The notes under the pieces are model-generated. The model ran no database searches, was not told where the DNA came from, and was given only the letters and a program-made list of their open reading frames with translations. 64,000 nucleotides of DNA, taken from Oleidesulfovibrio sp047973035. Its GTDB lineage: Bacteria > Desulfobacterota > Desulfovibrionia > Desulfovibrionales > Desulfovibrionaceae. The stretch covers positions 1-64,000 of the forward strand of contig NZ_JBKEBF010000020.1 in the NCBI RefSeq assembly GCF_047973035.1. The letters are read 5' to 3'. Of this stretch, positions 16,374 through 24,673 are shown in pieces; within the stretch, counting starts at the first letter, position 1; the number at the start of each line of letters is the position of its first letter. The position numbers and the translations under genes are program-made.

Positions 16374-17096
16374 ATGTCAGACATTACTTTTTTCTCAATT
16401 GTCGTTCCTGTTTTTAATGAAGAGGATAACCTGCCCGTTCTTTACGATGAAATCCATCGTGCGGCTGTTGCGGCCGGCAAAGAATGGGAAGTAATCTTTG
16501 TTGACGACGGAAGCAAGGATCGCAGCCTTGAAGTGATCAAAGAGCTGGCTCAAAAAAGCAGCCATGTCCGCTTCGTTGCGCTTGATAAGAACTCCGGTCA
16601 GTCTGCGGCATTCAGTGCTGGTTTTGATGCCGCTAACGGCGAAGTCATCATTACTATGGACGCCGACCTGCAGAATGACCCCGGCGACATACCCAATATG
16701 CTGCGCGAATTTGAACGCGGCTTTGATATGGTGATCGGCTGGCGTGCAAAGCGTAAAGACACATTTGCAAAACGCATTGCCTCCAAAGTAGGTAACAGCA
16801 TCAGAAACTGGCTTAGCCAGGAAACTGTACGCGATACCGGATGCTCCCTTAAAGTCATGCGTAGCAGCATGGCTAAACAAATTCCTATGTTTACAGGCAT
16901 GCACCGCTTTCTGCCTACGCTTATGAAGTGTCAGGGGGCAACAGTTTCTGAAGTCAAAGTAAACCACCGCCCCAGACTGCATGGCACATCCAAATACGGC
17001 ATATGGGACAGAGCCCGTACTACGTTCTTTGATCTCTTAGCAATTCGCTGGATGAAAAAAAGATACATCTGTTACGGAATCAAAGAGAAGAACTAA
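16374..17096 (+). CDS. Family 2 glycosyltransferase, polyprenyl-phosphate sugar transferase type
   Basis: A 240-residue soluble GT-A enzyme resembling dolichol/undecaprenyl-phosphate mannosyl- or arabinosyl-transferases. It has the nucleotide-sugar fold start FSIVVPVFNEEDNLPVLYDE, FVDDGSKD, the metal-binding MDADLQNDP (DXD-like) and the acceptor-side motif HRPRLHGTSKYGI. It has no C-terminal membrane helices. The small membrane protein 10 bases downstream probably works with it. It likely makes a lipid-linked sugar for lipid A or envelope modification. Confidence 0.85.
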   Translation: MSDITFFSIVVPVFNEEDNLPVLYDEIHRAAVAAGKEWEVIFVDDGSKDRSLEVIKELAQKSSHVRFVALDKNSGQSAAFSAGFDAANGEVIITMDADLQNDPGDIPNMLREFERGFDMVIGWRAKRKDTFAKRIASKVGNSIRNWLSQETVRDTGCSLKVMRSSMAKQIPMFTGMHRFLPTLMKCQGATVSEVKVNHRPRLHGTSKYGIWDRARTTFFDLLAIRWMKKRYICYGIKEKN

Positions 17097-17105
17097 GTCT
17101 GCAGC

Positions 17106-17387
17106 ATGGATGCTACTCCACTTTGGCATTGGGCTTTTTTTTGGACCGGTCTGACAGCGCAAGTACCCTATTTATGGTTTCTTGCGCGTCTTTCCTTTTA
17201 TAGCAGCCCGTCCAAGGTTGCATATTGGCCCAAGCTCAAATTCGGACTGGCTATAGCAGGGGCATTTGCATGTTGTGCATTTGCAGCCTATGAGCAAGAT
17301 CAACTACTTTTCTGGGGTCAGGCAGCCGCCTTGGCATCTTATATCAAGCTGGCCCAGCACCATAAGCGTAATGAACAAAAAAACTAA
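17106..17387 (+). CDS. Small membrane protein with lipid-A biosynthesis N-terminal (LAB_N) domain
   Basis: A 93-residue protein with about three hydrophobic segments and the pattern WHWAFFWTGLTAQVPYLWFL. This resembles LAB_N domain proteins usually placed next to family 2 sugar transferases and lipid A genes. It starts 10 bases after the glycosyltransferase and overlaps the next gene by 17 bases, so the three are an operon. The precise role (sugar-lipid flipping or a partner subunit) is not established. Confidence 0.7.
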   Translation: MDATPLWHWAFFWTGLTAQVPYLWFLARLSFYSSPSKVAYWPKLKFGLAIAGAFACCAFAAYEQDQLLFWGQAAALASYIKLAQHHKRNEQKN

Positions 17388-18057
17388 AGCAATAGCCAAA
17401 ACATTTACCATCTTTGCTGCACTGGCTGGCATTATCTACGTTATACATGCAGCTGGTCTCGACACTATGTTTGACCGCGCATGGGTGGATGATAATATCC
17501 GAGATCAGGGCGTCTGGGGCTACACATTGTTTTTGCTCGTCGCAGGCGGGCTGACAGCTGTGGGCATGCCCAGACAATTTGTCAGCTTTTTGGCTGGCTA
17601 TGCATTTGGTGCTGCCATGGGTACTGTCTGGGGTACGATAGGAACGACTTTGGGCTGTGCATTTGTTTTTGGCTGGGCACGACTTATGGGGCGAGGGTAT
17701 GTACTCCGCCGCCACGGCAAGCGCATTGAGCGGCTGAACAATTTCATCTCCCATAACCCGTTCAGTATGACGCTGGTTATTCGCTGTTTGCCTGTGGGCA
17801 ACAACCTGCTTACCAACCTTGCAGCCGGAGTAAGCAATATTCCGGCGTCTTCTTTTATCGGCGGGTCATGCCTGGGATATATCCCCCAGACGCTGATTTT
17901 CGCCCTGCTTGGCAGCGGCGTTCGTGTTGATCCCCTTTGGCGCACAACCATCAGTGCCTTACTGTTTGTAATATCGTCCGCTTTAGGCTGGATGCTTTAT
18001 CGCCGGTACCGTGTCGAAAAAACGCTGGATGAACCAGAAAACGCACCTGCAGAATAA
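17371..18057 (+). CDS. DedA/VTT-domain (TVP38/TMEM64-like) membrane protein
   Basis: A 228-residue inner-membrane protein, starting at the ATG 17371 inside the previous gene. About five to six hydrophobic segments surround the VTT signature FVSFLAGYAFGAAMGTVWGT, with RCLPVGNNLLTNLAAG and a conserved Pro/Gly-rich re-entrant loop. Members of this superfamily act as lipid scramblases or carrier-lipid transporters. Coupling to a polyprenyl-phosphate glycosyltransferase fits a lipid-carrier role. The N-terminal Lys cluster and a C-terminal acidic tail are cytoplasmic. Confidence 0.82.
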   Translation: MNKKTKAIAKTFTIFAALAGIIYVIHAAGLDTMFDRAWVDDNIRDQGVWGYTLFLLVAGGLTAVGMPRQFVSFLAGYAFGAAMGTVWGTIGTTLGCAFVFGWARLMGRGYVLRRHGKRIERLNNFISHNPFSMTLVIRCLPVGNNLLTNLAAGVSNIPASSFIGGSCLGYIPQTLIFALLGSGVRVDPLWRTTISALLFVISSALGWMLYRRYRVEKTLDEPENAPAE

Positions 18058-18084
18058 ACGGATTCACAAGTCAAAAATAATAAA

Positions 18085-18122
18085 CGCGCCGCGGGCTATG
18101 ATGGTCCGCGGCGCGTCTTTTT
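18085..18122. terminator. Bidirectional Rho-independent terminator
   Basis: CGCGCCGCGG, an 11-base loop, CCGCGGCGCG, then TCTTTTT. It serves the converging membrane-protein operon and metG. Confidence 0.9.
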
Positions 18123-18143
18123 ACCAGCAACAGTCTGGGATTG

Positions 18144-20102
18144 TTATGAAGCCTTTGTCCCGTTAGGCACAGCATTACTGGAGGTCAAAAGTTCCATGCC
18201 GTCTTCGGTACGCAAAGCCAGAATCATACCCTGAGATTCCAGCCCCCGCAGCTTGCGCGGCTTCAGGTTGGCCACAATAACCACCTGCTTGCCCTGCAAA
18301 TCTTCCGGTGCAAAGAATTCTTTCAAGCCCGCGATAATCTGGCGGGGCTTTTGTTCGCCCAGATCAACTTCCACGCGGTAAAGCTTATCTGCTTTGGGGT
18401 GGTTTTCCACACACAAAACAGTACCTACACGCAATTCGACTTTCTGGAAGTCTTCAAACTCGGCATAACCCTCAGGTTCGCTATCAGCATTCTTCTCTTG
18501 CACAGGCTTCTCTGCACTTTTCGAAGCAGTTGCCGCAGCTTCAGCCTCAATACGTTGCTTTTCCTTATCCCAATCCACACGCGGGAAAAGGCTGGAAGAA
18601 ACCTGAACGGTGCCGCCGGAGGGCAAATGCCCCCAAGCTTCTGCTTCATCCTGCAAGCGCACGCAAGCCACGTCAAAAGGCAATTGCAACTGCGCAAGCA
18701 TGGCTTCAGCAGCTTCGGGCATTACCGGCCACAGATTGACGGCAACTTTGCGCATGCACTCAAGAAGAACATACAACACAGTTCCCAGTCGCTCAGTATC
18801 GCCGGCTTTATGCAAAGCCCACGGTGCAGAGCTGTCTACGTACTTGTTCAAAGCACGGACAAGCTCCCACAAGGACTCCAGCGCATTGGAAAAACGGACG
18901 CGCTCAAAAAGGCGAACATAATTGCGGCACGCCTCCGCAGCAAGGGTCTGTATTTCCTCATCCGCTTCGGTGTATTCTGCGGGAGCAGGTACCACGCCGT
19001 CAAAGTACTTGCCGGTCATGGAAAGCACACGGCTGAACAGGTTGCCAAGGTCGTTGGCAAGGTCTGCATTCAGGCGTGCGACCAAAGATTCTTCTGAAAA
19101 ACTTGCATCACTACCAAAATGCATTTCGCGCAGCAGAAAATAGCGGAACGCACTCAGGCCGTAGCTTTTTGCAACTTCCAGCGGCTCGACTACGTTGCCC
19201 AGTGACTTGGACATTTTGGTATCGCGAACCAACCAGTATCCATGCACGTTCAGATTATTATAAGGTTCAAGGCCGGCAGCTTTAAGCATTGTCGGCCAGA
19301 ACACTGCGTGGGGCTTCAGAATATCCTTTGCCACCAGATGCTGCACACCGGGCCAGAAGGTTGAGAACTTCTCCCCGTCAGGCCAGTCCAGAGCAGAAAC
19401 ATAGTTCAGCAGCGCATCAAACCAGACATAGCAGACGTAGTCAGTATCAAACGGCAGTTCCACCCCCCATGACAGGCGAGATTTGGGTCTGGAGATACAC
19501 AAATCCTCCAGAGCACCGCTATCCAGAAGCGAAAGGACTTCATTACGATAACGTTCGGGGCGGATAAAGTCGGGGTTATCCAGAATATACTGCTTCAGCC
19601 AATCCTGATACTTTGACATGCGGAAAAAGTAGTTTTTCTCCGCAATGTACTCGGGCTTTACCTGATGTTGCGGGCAAAGGCCGTTCTCAAGCTCTTTTTC
19701 CGTATAGAAACGTTCACAACCATAACAGTAGTGGCCGCCATATTCACCAAAGTAAATATCGCCGCTGTCGTATACTTTCTGCAGCATGGCCTGCACGCAC
19801 TTTTTGTGCGATTCATCAGTCGTCCGGACAAAATGGTCGTACTGAATCCCCATGGAAGGCCACAGGTCGCGGAAAGTCGAACTGATGTTATCCACATACT
19901 CTTGCGGTGAGCAGCCATTTTTTTCAGCAGCCTGTACTATTTTATCGCCATGTTCATCAGTGCCGGTAAGAAAATACGTTTTCTTGCCCAGCAGCATATG
20001 AAAGCGGCGAAGAGCATCAGCAATAATAGTTGTATAGGCATGCCCCAGATGAGGCTTTGCATTTACGTAGTAAATCGGGGTTGTGATATAAAAGGGTTGC
20101 AA
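18144..20102 (-). CDS. metG: Methionyl-tRNA synthetase
   Basis: A 652-residue class I synthetase charging tRNA-Met in the cytoplasm. The HIGH motif appears as PHLGHAYTT near residue 15. The zinc knuckle reads CYGCERF ... CPQH around residues 125-150, and KMSKS is present in RDTKMSKSLGNVV. Residues ~545-645 form the EMAPII/Arc1p-type tRNA-binding domain (FQKVELRVGTVLCVENHPKA), joined by an Ala/Lys/Glu-rich linker. It lies 48 bases downstream of the RicT gene, probably in one operon, and ends at a shared terminator. Confidence 0.97.
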   Translation of the reverse strand: MQPFYITTPIYYVNAKPHLGHAYTTIIADALRRFHMLLGKKTYFLTGTDEHGDKIVQAAEKNGCSPQEYVDNISSTFRDLWPSMGIQYDHFVRTTDESHKKCVQAMLQKVYDSGDIYFGEYGGHYCYGCERFYTEKELENGLCPQHQVKPEYIAEKNYFFRMSKYQDWLKQYILDNPDFIRPERYRNEVLSLLDSGALEDLCISRPKSRLSWGVELPFDTDYVCYVWFDALLNYVSALDWPDGEKFSTFWPGVQHLVAKDILKPHAVFWPTMLKAAGLEPYNNLNVHGYWLVRDTKMSKSLGNVVEPLEVAKSYGLSAFRYFLLREMHFGSDASFSEESLVARLNADLANDLGNLFSRVLSMTGKYFDGVVPAPAEYTEADEEIQTLAAEACRNYVRLFERVRFSNALESLWELVRALNKYVDSSAPWALHKAGDTERLGTVLYVLLECMRKVAVNLWPVMPEAAEAMLAQLQLPFDVACVRLQDEAEAWGHLPSGGTVQVSSSLFPRVDWDKEKQRIEAEAAATASKSAEKPVQEKNADSEPEGYAEFEDFQKVELRVGTVLCVENHPKADKLYRVEVDLGEQKPRQIIAGLKEFFAPEDLQGKQVVIVANLKPRKLRGLESQGMILALRTEDGMELLTSSNAVPNGTKAS

Positions 20103-20149
20103 CGTCTACTCCTGATCATTGCGTAACGGCTTGCAGCAACCAAACCTGA

Positions 20150-21310
20150 TTAATCATTCTGATCGAACTCATCACCGCGGGGGCGGCGTTTACGCTTGCG
20201 CTTACCTCTGGTTGTACGACGCGAAGTGCCGTCAGCACTCTTCACCTGGCTTCTACGGCGCTCTGCCTGTTTATCTGTCTTCGCTCCGGCATCGGGTGTT
20301 GCTTTTGCAACTTCCGGCTGCTTTTCAGAAGAACTTTTTTCTTCCGCGTCACCTTGCTGGCTCGTGCTGTCAGCTTGATTCTGAGAAGAGCCTGCTGTCG
20401 CGGCATCCTGCGAAACTTCCGCAGGCTGCTCAGACGGTTCGGCTTCTTTCTTTTCCTGCGGTGCAGGCTTCGGCTGTTGAACCGGCTGCTGAGGGGCGTC
20501 AGGACGATGCGGATTGCTGTCGCGCCAGTCATCCAGAGTAATTTCAATCTCTTCACCGCCGTCGCGCAATAACGTCACGCTGCTGCGGAACATGTTTGCG
20601 CGCAGAACTTTTACGGCACCGTCATCAGTCTGGTATTTTTTACCCAGTTTCGGACAACGTCTGTGAAAGTCTTCATAGTTTTCCTGTTCATAACTCAGGC
20701 AGCAAAGCAGCCTGCCGCAGATTCCGGAAATCTTGGCCGGATTGAGAAAGAGATTCTGCTCTTTCGCCATCTTAATGGTAACAGGAGCAAACTTGCGCAA
20801 AAAACGACGACAACAGCAAACCATACCGCAGTTACCCACGGCGCCGATCATCTGCGTTTCGTGTCGTACTCCGATCTGCCGCAACTCGATACGGGTACGA
20901 TAATTTTTCACAAGGTCCTTTACCAGTTCACGGAAATCTATGCGGGTAGGTGCGGTGAAGTAGAAAACAATCTTACTGCGGTCAAAGAAAACCTCGACGT
21001 CGACAAGCTTCATATCAAGGCCAAGGTTTTTGACACACTCGTTGCAATATGTTCTTGCTTCAAGCTCCAGAGCAGAGTTTTCCTCTGCAGCCTGCAGGTC
21101 TTCTTCCTGCGCAATACGACTGACGGGCTTAAGCTCATCTGTCTCCGCATCTGCAGGCAGGCTATCGCGCAAGGTGACAACTTCCCCGAGCCCTTCACCC
21201 TGCTCTGTGGAAACAAGAATCCGATTCCCCGGTTCCAGCTCCAGCCCTGCATCGTCAAAATAGTATATCTGTCCGTAATCACGGAACTTAACGCCGACTA
21301 TCTTGTTCAT
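20150..21310 (-). CDS. ricT: PSP1-domain protein, RicT/YaaT-like
   Basis: A 386-residue protein from ATG 21310; a longer frame starts at 21358. The PSP1 core includes CNECVKNLGLDMKLVDVEVF, CGMVCCCRRFLRKFAP and ISGICGRLLCCLSYE. Its many Cys residues match the Fe-S-binding Y-complex member RicT of Bacillus, which helps RNase Y-dependent RNA processing. In Gram-negatives the role is less clear. The last ~110 residues are a low-complexity Gln/Pro/Glu/Ser stretch ending in a very basic RGKRKRKRRPRGDE tail, possibly RNA-binding. It is co-oriented with metG. Confidence 0.88.
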   Translation of the reverse strand: MNKIVGVKFRDYGQIYYFDDAGLELEPGNRILVSTEQGEGLGEVVTLRDSLPADAETDELKPVSRIAQEEDLQAAEENSALELEARTYCNECVKNLGLDMKLVDVEVFFDRSKIVFYFTAPTRIDFRELVKDLVKNYRTRIELRQIGVRHETQMIGAVGNCGMVCCCRRFLRKFAPVTIKMAKEQNLFLNPAKISGICGRLLCCLSYEQENYEDFHRRCPKLGKKYQTDDGAVKVLRANMFRSSVTLLRDGGEEIEITLDDWRDSNPHRPDAPQQPVQQPKPAPQEKKEAEPSEQPAEVSQDAATAGSSQNQADSTSQQGDAEEKSSSEKQPEVAKATPDAGAKTDKQAERRRSQVKSADGTSRRTTRGKRKRKRRPRGDEFDQND

Positions 21311-21549
21311 CAAAAAATACCCTTTGCCGCCGGTCTCCCGATAGCTTGCGGTGTACATATATCAAGCGCTTTTGCGCCATCTAGCATATCAAACGAAATA
21401 ACCTCTTCTTTTCCGCTTTTATGGGCAACCTGTCAATAAAGCCATTCTATGGTTGTCAGCCGCACGATTGTGCATTATTTAACTATCTCCCGAAAGGGAT
21501 TAAGTCTGGCACTCATACAGACAAACTGCACCTCGAAAGGAGATTGTTC

Positions 21550-22110
21550 ATGCTTTCCCGAGACGAAGCCCTTGCCCTGCTTAAAAGCACCAACCCCGAT
21601 GACCATCTGATTCACCACGCCTTGCAATCCGAGGCAGTTATGCGCATGATGGCAAAACGGTTGAACGAAGATGAAGAGCTTTGGGCATTGGCAGGACTAC
21701 TGCATGACATTGACTTTCCTTTAACCAAAGAGACCCCCGAACGCCATGGCCTGCTGGCTATGGATCTGCTCGCAGACAAGCTGCCGGAGCCTGCTCTTGC
21801 CGCCATTCGTGCTCATAATTCTGAGTACACCGGCCACACGCCCCAAACCCGTATGGATTGGGCGCTTCGCTGCAGCGAAACGGTTACCGGACTTGTTGCA
21901 ACAAACGCTTTGGTGCGCCCTCAGGGGATGGAGGGAATGACACCGAAAAGCCTGAAGAAAAAAATGAAGGACAAAGCGTTTGCGGCCAGTGTCAACAGAG
22001 ACAACATCCGCGAATGCGAGCAGATTGGCCTGGAGCTAGGCGATTTTCTGCAAATCGCCATTGACGCAATCAGCCCCATTGCAGCCGAAGTCGGCCTTGC
22101 CAAGGGCTAG
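21550..22110 (+). CDS. HD-domain hydrolase
   Basis: A 186-residue protein from ATG 21550, preceded by GAAAGGAG. It has the HD metal-binding pattern: H in HHALQSEAVMRMMA, HD in LLHDIDFP, and a later His/Asp pair (IRAHNSEYTG, RMDWALRCSE). It resembles the YedJ/HDIG-related family of predicted phosphohydrolases in Desulfovibrio. The natural substrate cannot be told from sequence. It ends 15 bases before the glycosyltransferase gene. Confidence 0.8.
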   Translation: MLSRDEALALLKSTNPDDHLIHHALQSEAVMRMMAKRLNEDEELWALAGLLHDIDFPLTKETPERHGLLAMDLLADKLPEPALAAIRAHNSEYTGHTPQTRMDWALRCSETVTGLVATNALVRPQGMEGMTPKSLKKKMKDKAFAASVNRDNIRECEQIGLELGDFLQIAIDAISPIAAEVGLAKG

Positions 22111-22125
22111 CCCAAAGGATTCGAC

Positions 22126-23121
22126 ATGAAATTATCTTTCGTTATTGTCACACGTAACGTCAATAAGTACATCGAAGGCTGCCTCGACTCTGTTTTCGAG
22201 GCCATAGCAGAGGTTTCCACCCTTGGTATCGAGGGTGAAGTCTTTGTCGTAGACAACGCTTCTTCCGACGGCACCGCCCGCACTGCAAAAAGCAGCCATG
22301 GCAGCATTACGCTGATTGAAAACACTGCCGACCGCGGCTTTGCCGCCGCTGCAAACAAAGCCATCAAACGCGCTACCGGCGATCTGGTATTCTTCGTTGA
22401 TCCCCGTACAGAAGTGCTCAGCGGCTCTCTACGCCGGATTCTCGACCACATGGAAACCAACACCGACTGCGCTATTGCAGGCGGCAAAGTTATCGATAAA
22501 AAAGACCTTACCGTCCGCGGCGCACGTCGCCTGCCCGGTTTTATCACCAAACTTACCGAAGCCTTCGGCCTTGCCGATATGGCTCCTTCCAGCTGCCTGA
22601 ACCACGCAGCCTATGGCAGTAAACGCCTCGAGCAGCCTGCCAAGGTCGGCTACGTACCTTTTACTTTTGCTTGCGTGCGTGCAGAAATTTTCCGCAATCT
22701 CGGCCCGCTGGATGAACGGTTCTTCGGCGGCTTTGCCGATACCGATCTTTGCCGCCGTGTTTCCCGCGCCCTTAACCCTTCATGGAAGGTGGCTTTCGTT
22801 CCTCAGGCCCGTGTGCGCCTGCTGGACGGTTTTGCCATGAAGCCTGAAGTTCAGGACTTCGACCTCTACGGTTGTGCAGTTGTACGCCATCGTGTGCGTA
22901 GTGAAATGATGTACGTGTGGAAAAACTACTGTATTCTTAATTCGTTTGCGAACACTATACTTGATCTTACCGCCCATTCTATGCGGTTCTGCATAAACGT
23001 TCTTCCAGTTGTGGGTGACTGCGCCAAAAGCCGCCACAATGCAGTAGTAGTAAAAGAAACTGCTCTTGCCATGGTAGACACCCAACTTGGCACACAATAC
23101 CCCGCTACACCGTGGGAATAG
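22126..23121 (+). CDS. Family 2 glycosyltransferase (rhamnosyltransferase WbbL-like)
   Basis: A 331-residue protein with a GT-A fold. It begins KLSFVIVTRNVNKYIEGCLD and has VVDNASSDGT, RGFAAAANKAIKRATGD, FVDPRTEVL in the DXD position, and GPLDERFFGGFADTDLCRRV. These features match GT2 rhamnosyl/galactofuranosyl-type transferases of O-antigen or capsule synthesis. The acceptor is unknown. There is no adjacent polysaccharide cluster. It lies 15 bases after the HD gene and is followed by a strong terminator. Confidence 0.85.
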   Translation: MKLSFVIVTRNVNKYIEGCLDSVFEAIAEVSTLGIEGEVFVVDNASSDGTARTAKSSHGSITLIENTADRGFAAAANKAIKRATGDLVFFVDPRTEVLSGSLRRILDHMETNTDCAIAGGKVIDKKDLTVRGARRLPGFITKLTEAFGLADMAPSSCLNHAAYGSKRLEQPAKVGYVPFTFACVRAEIFRNLGPLDERFFGGFADTDLCRRVSRALNPSWKVAFVPQARVRLLDGFAMKPEVQDFDLYGCAVVRHRVRSEMMYVWKNYCILNSFANTILDLTAHSMRFCINVLPVVGDCAKSRHNAVVVKETALAMVDTQLGTQYPATPWE

Positions 23122-23143
23122 CCGCCACTTACTCAGCATATCC

Positions 23144-23173
23144 AAAGGGCCGGTTTTTTCCGGCCCTTTTTAT
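23144..23173 (+). terminator. Rho-independent terminator
   Basis: AAAGGGCCGG, TTTTTT loop, CCGGCCCTTT and a T-rich tail, 22 bases after the glycosyltransferase stop. Confidence 0.9.
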
Positions 23174-23319
23174 TTGTATATTTTCACAATCTGTTATCAG
23201 GAAAATACAAGAATTAACGTATGAAACCCGTTATCCTCAGCGTATACTCTATAGCAAACCAGACAACCCTGTGATACTCTTACAGTTGTTAAGAACCTAA
23301 CCTGTTCTCAGGAGGACAC

Positions 23320-24672
23320 ATGGCTCCCACCCGTTTTGAAAGCGGTTCCATAAAGTTGGATACGACAATCCCGACTCTGGGACCGGCAAAAATTCCATCC
23401 CCCCTTTCTTATTGTCGTTTTGCCAATGAAGAACAGGGATTGAAGCTTTTTCTTGATCATGATCAGGTGGAAGAACTTGGTGACGAGGTTGTTCCGCTTA
23501 CTTTCGAACCTGCGGGTCCGAGAAAGCACGTGTACTTCGACACCTCGAAAACCAAATGTGCCATTGTGACCTGCGGCGGCCTCTGCCCCGGCATCAATGA
23601 TGTCATCAGGGCCATTGTCATGGAAGCCTACCATAACTACCGTGTTCCGGCTGTACTGGGTATTAAATACGGGCTTGAAGGCTTTATTCCTAAATACGGC
23701 CACGACGTCGTAGAGCTGACGCCTGAGCTGGTGGGCGATATTCACCAGTTCGGCGGTACAATACTTGGTTCATCGCGCGGACCGCAGTCGCCTGAAGAGG
23801 TCGTTGACGCCCTTGAACGCATGAACATCAGCATTCTGTTTATGATCGGCGGAGACGGAACCATGAAGGCCGTCAAATCCATCAGCAATGAAGTTAAACA
23901 GCGTAAGCTTAAAATCAGCGTCATCGGCATCCCTAAAACAATTGATAACGACATCAACTTCATCAGTCAGTCTTTCGGCTTTGAGACGGCGGTAGACAAA
24001 GCGACAGAGGCCATTCAGTGCGCTCATACCGAAGCTGTCGGCGCCATGAATGGTATAGGCCTTGTAAAACTGATGGGGCGGGAATCCGGGTTTATCGCTG
24101 CGCAGGCCACACTTTCTTTAAAAGAGGTAAACTTTGTGCTGGTACCTGAAACACAATTTGCCCTGCACGGCGAGGATGGCCTGCTGAAAGCCCTTGCCCG
24201 CCGTCTTCGGGATAGAAGCCACGCGGTAATTGTTGTGGCTGAAGGAGCCGGACAACACCTGCTTTCAAGCAGCCATGCAACCGATGCCAGCGGCAACCCT
24301 ATTCTGGGTGATATAGCCACCGTGCTTCGTTCTGAGATTAAACAGCATTTTGACAAGCTGAACATTCCGCATACGCTGAAATACATTGACCCGAGCTACA
24401 TTATCCGCTCCGTTCCGGCCAATGCAAATGACCGCGTATACTGCGGATTCCTTGGACAACATGCAGTTCATGCCGGTATGGCAGGCAAAACCGGCATGGT
24501 TGTCGCAAAGCTGATGGACAGATATATTCACCTGCCGCTGGATCTTGTGACCAGCAAAAGACGAAAACTTAACATCTTATCTGACTTCTGGCGCGCTGTT
24601 CTGGAATCTACAGGACAAGGCCATCTTGCAGGCATGGTGCCGCCGGAAGCACGAAGCTGCCCCAGAGATTAG
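23320..24672 (+). CDS. pfkA: 6-phosphofructokinase, group II type
   Basis: A 450-residue enzyme, phosphorylating fructose-6-phosphate in glycolysis. It starts after AGGAGGACAC. The motifs are CGGLCPGINDVIRAIV (nucleotide loop), FMIGGDGTMKAV, PKTIDNDINF with the catalytic Asp pair, and GRESGFIAAQA. The GGDG motif (Gly where PPi-dependent enzymes have a second Asp) suggests ATP rather than pyrophosphate as donor. The length and the PKTIDND motif are those of the plant/trypanosome-like long group. The helicase gene starts two bases after its stop. Confidence 0.92.
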   Translation: MAPTRFESGSIKLDTTIPTLGPAKIPSPLSYCRFANEEQGLKLFLDHDQVEELGDEVVPLTFEPAGPRKHVYFDTSKTKCAIVTCGGLCPGINDVIRAIVMEAYHNYRVPAVLGIKYGLEGFIPKYGHDVVELTPELVGDIHQFGGTILGSSRGPQSPEEVVDALERMNISILFMIGGDGTMKAVKSISNEVKQRKLKISVIGIPKTIDNDINFISQSFGFETAVDKATEAIQCAHTEAVGAMNGIGLVKLMGRESGFIAAQATLSLKEVNFVLVPETQFALHGEDGLLKALARRLRDRSHAVIVVAEGAGQHLLSSSHATDASGNPILGDIATVLRSEIKQHFDKLNIPHTLKYIDPSYIIRSVPANANDRVYCGFLGQHAVHAGMAGKTGMVVAKLMDRYIHLPLDLVTSKRRKLNILSDFWRAVLESTGQGHLAGMVPPEARSCPRD

Positions 24673-24673
24673 T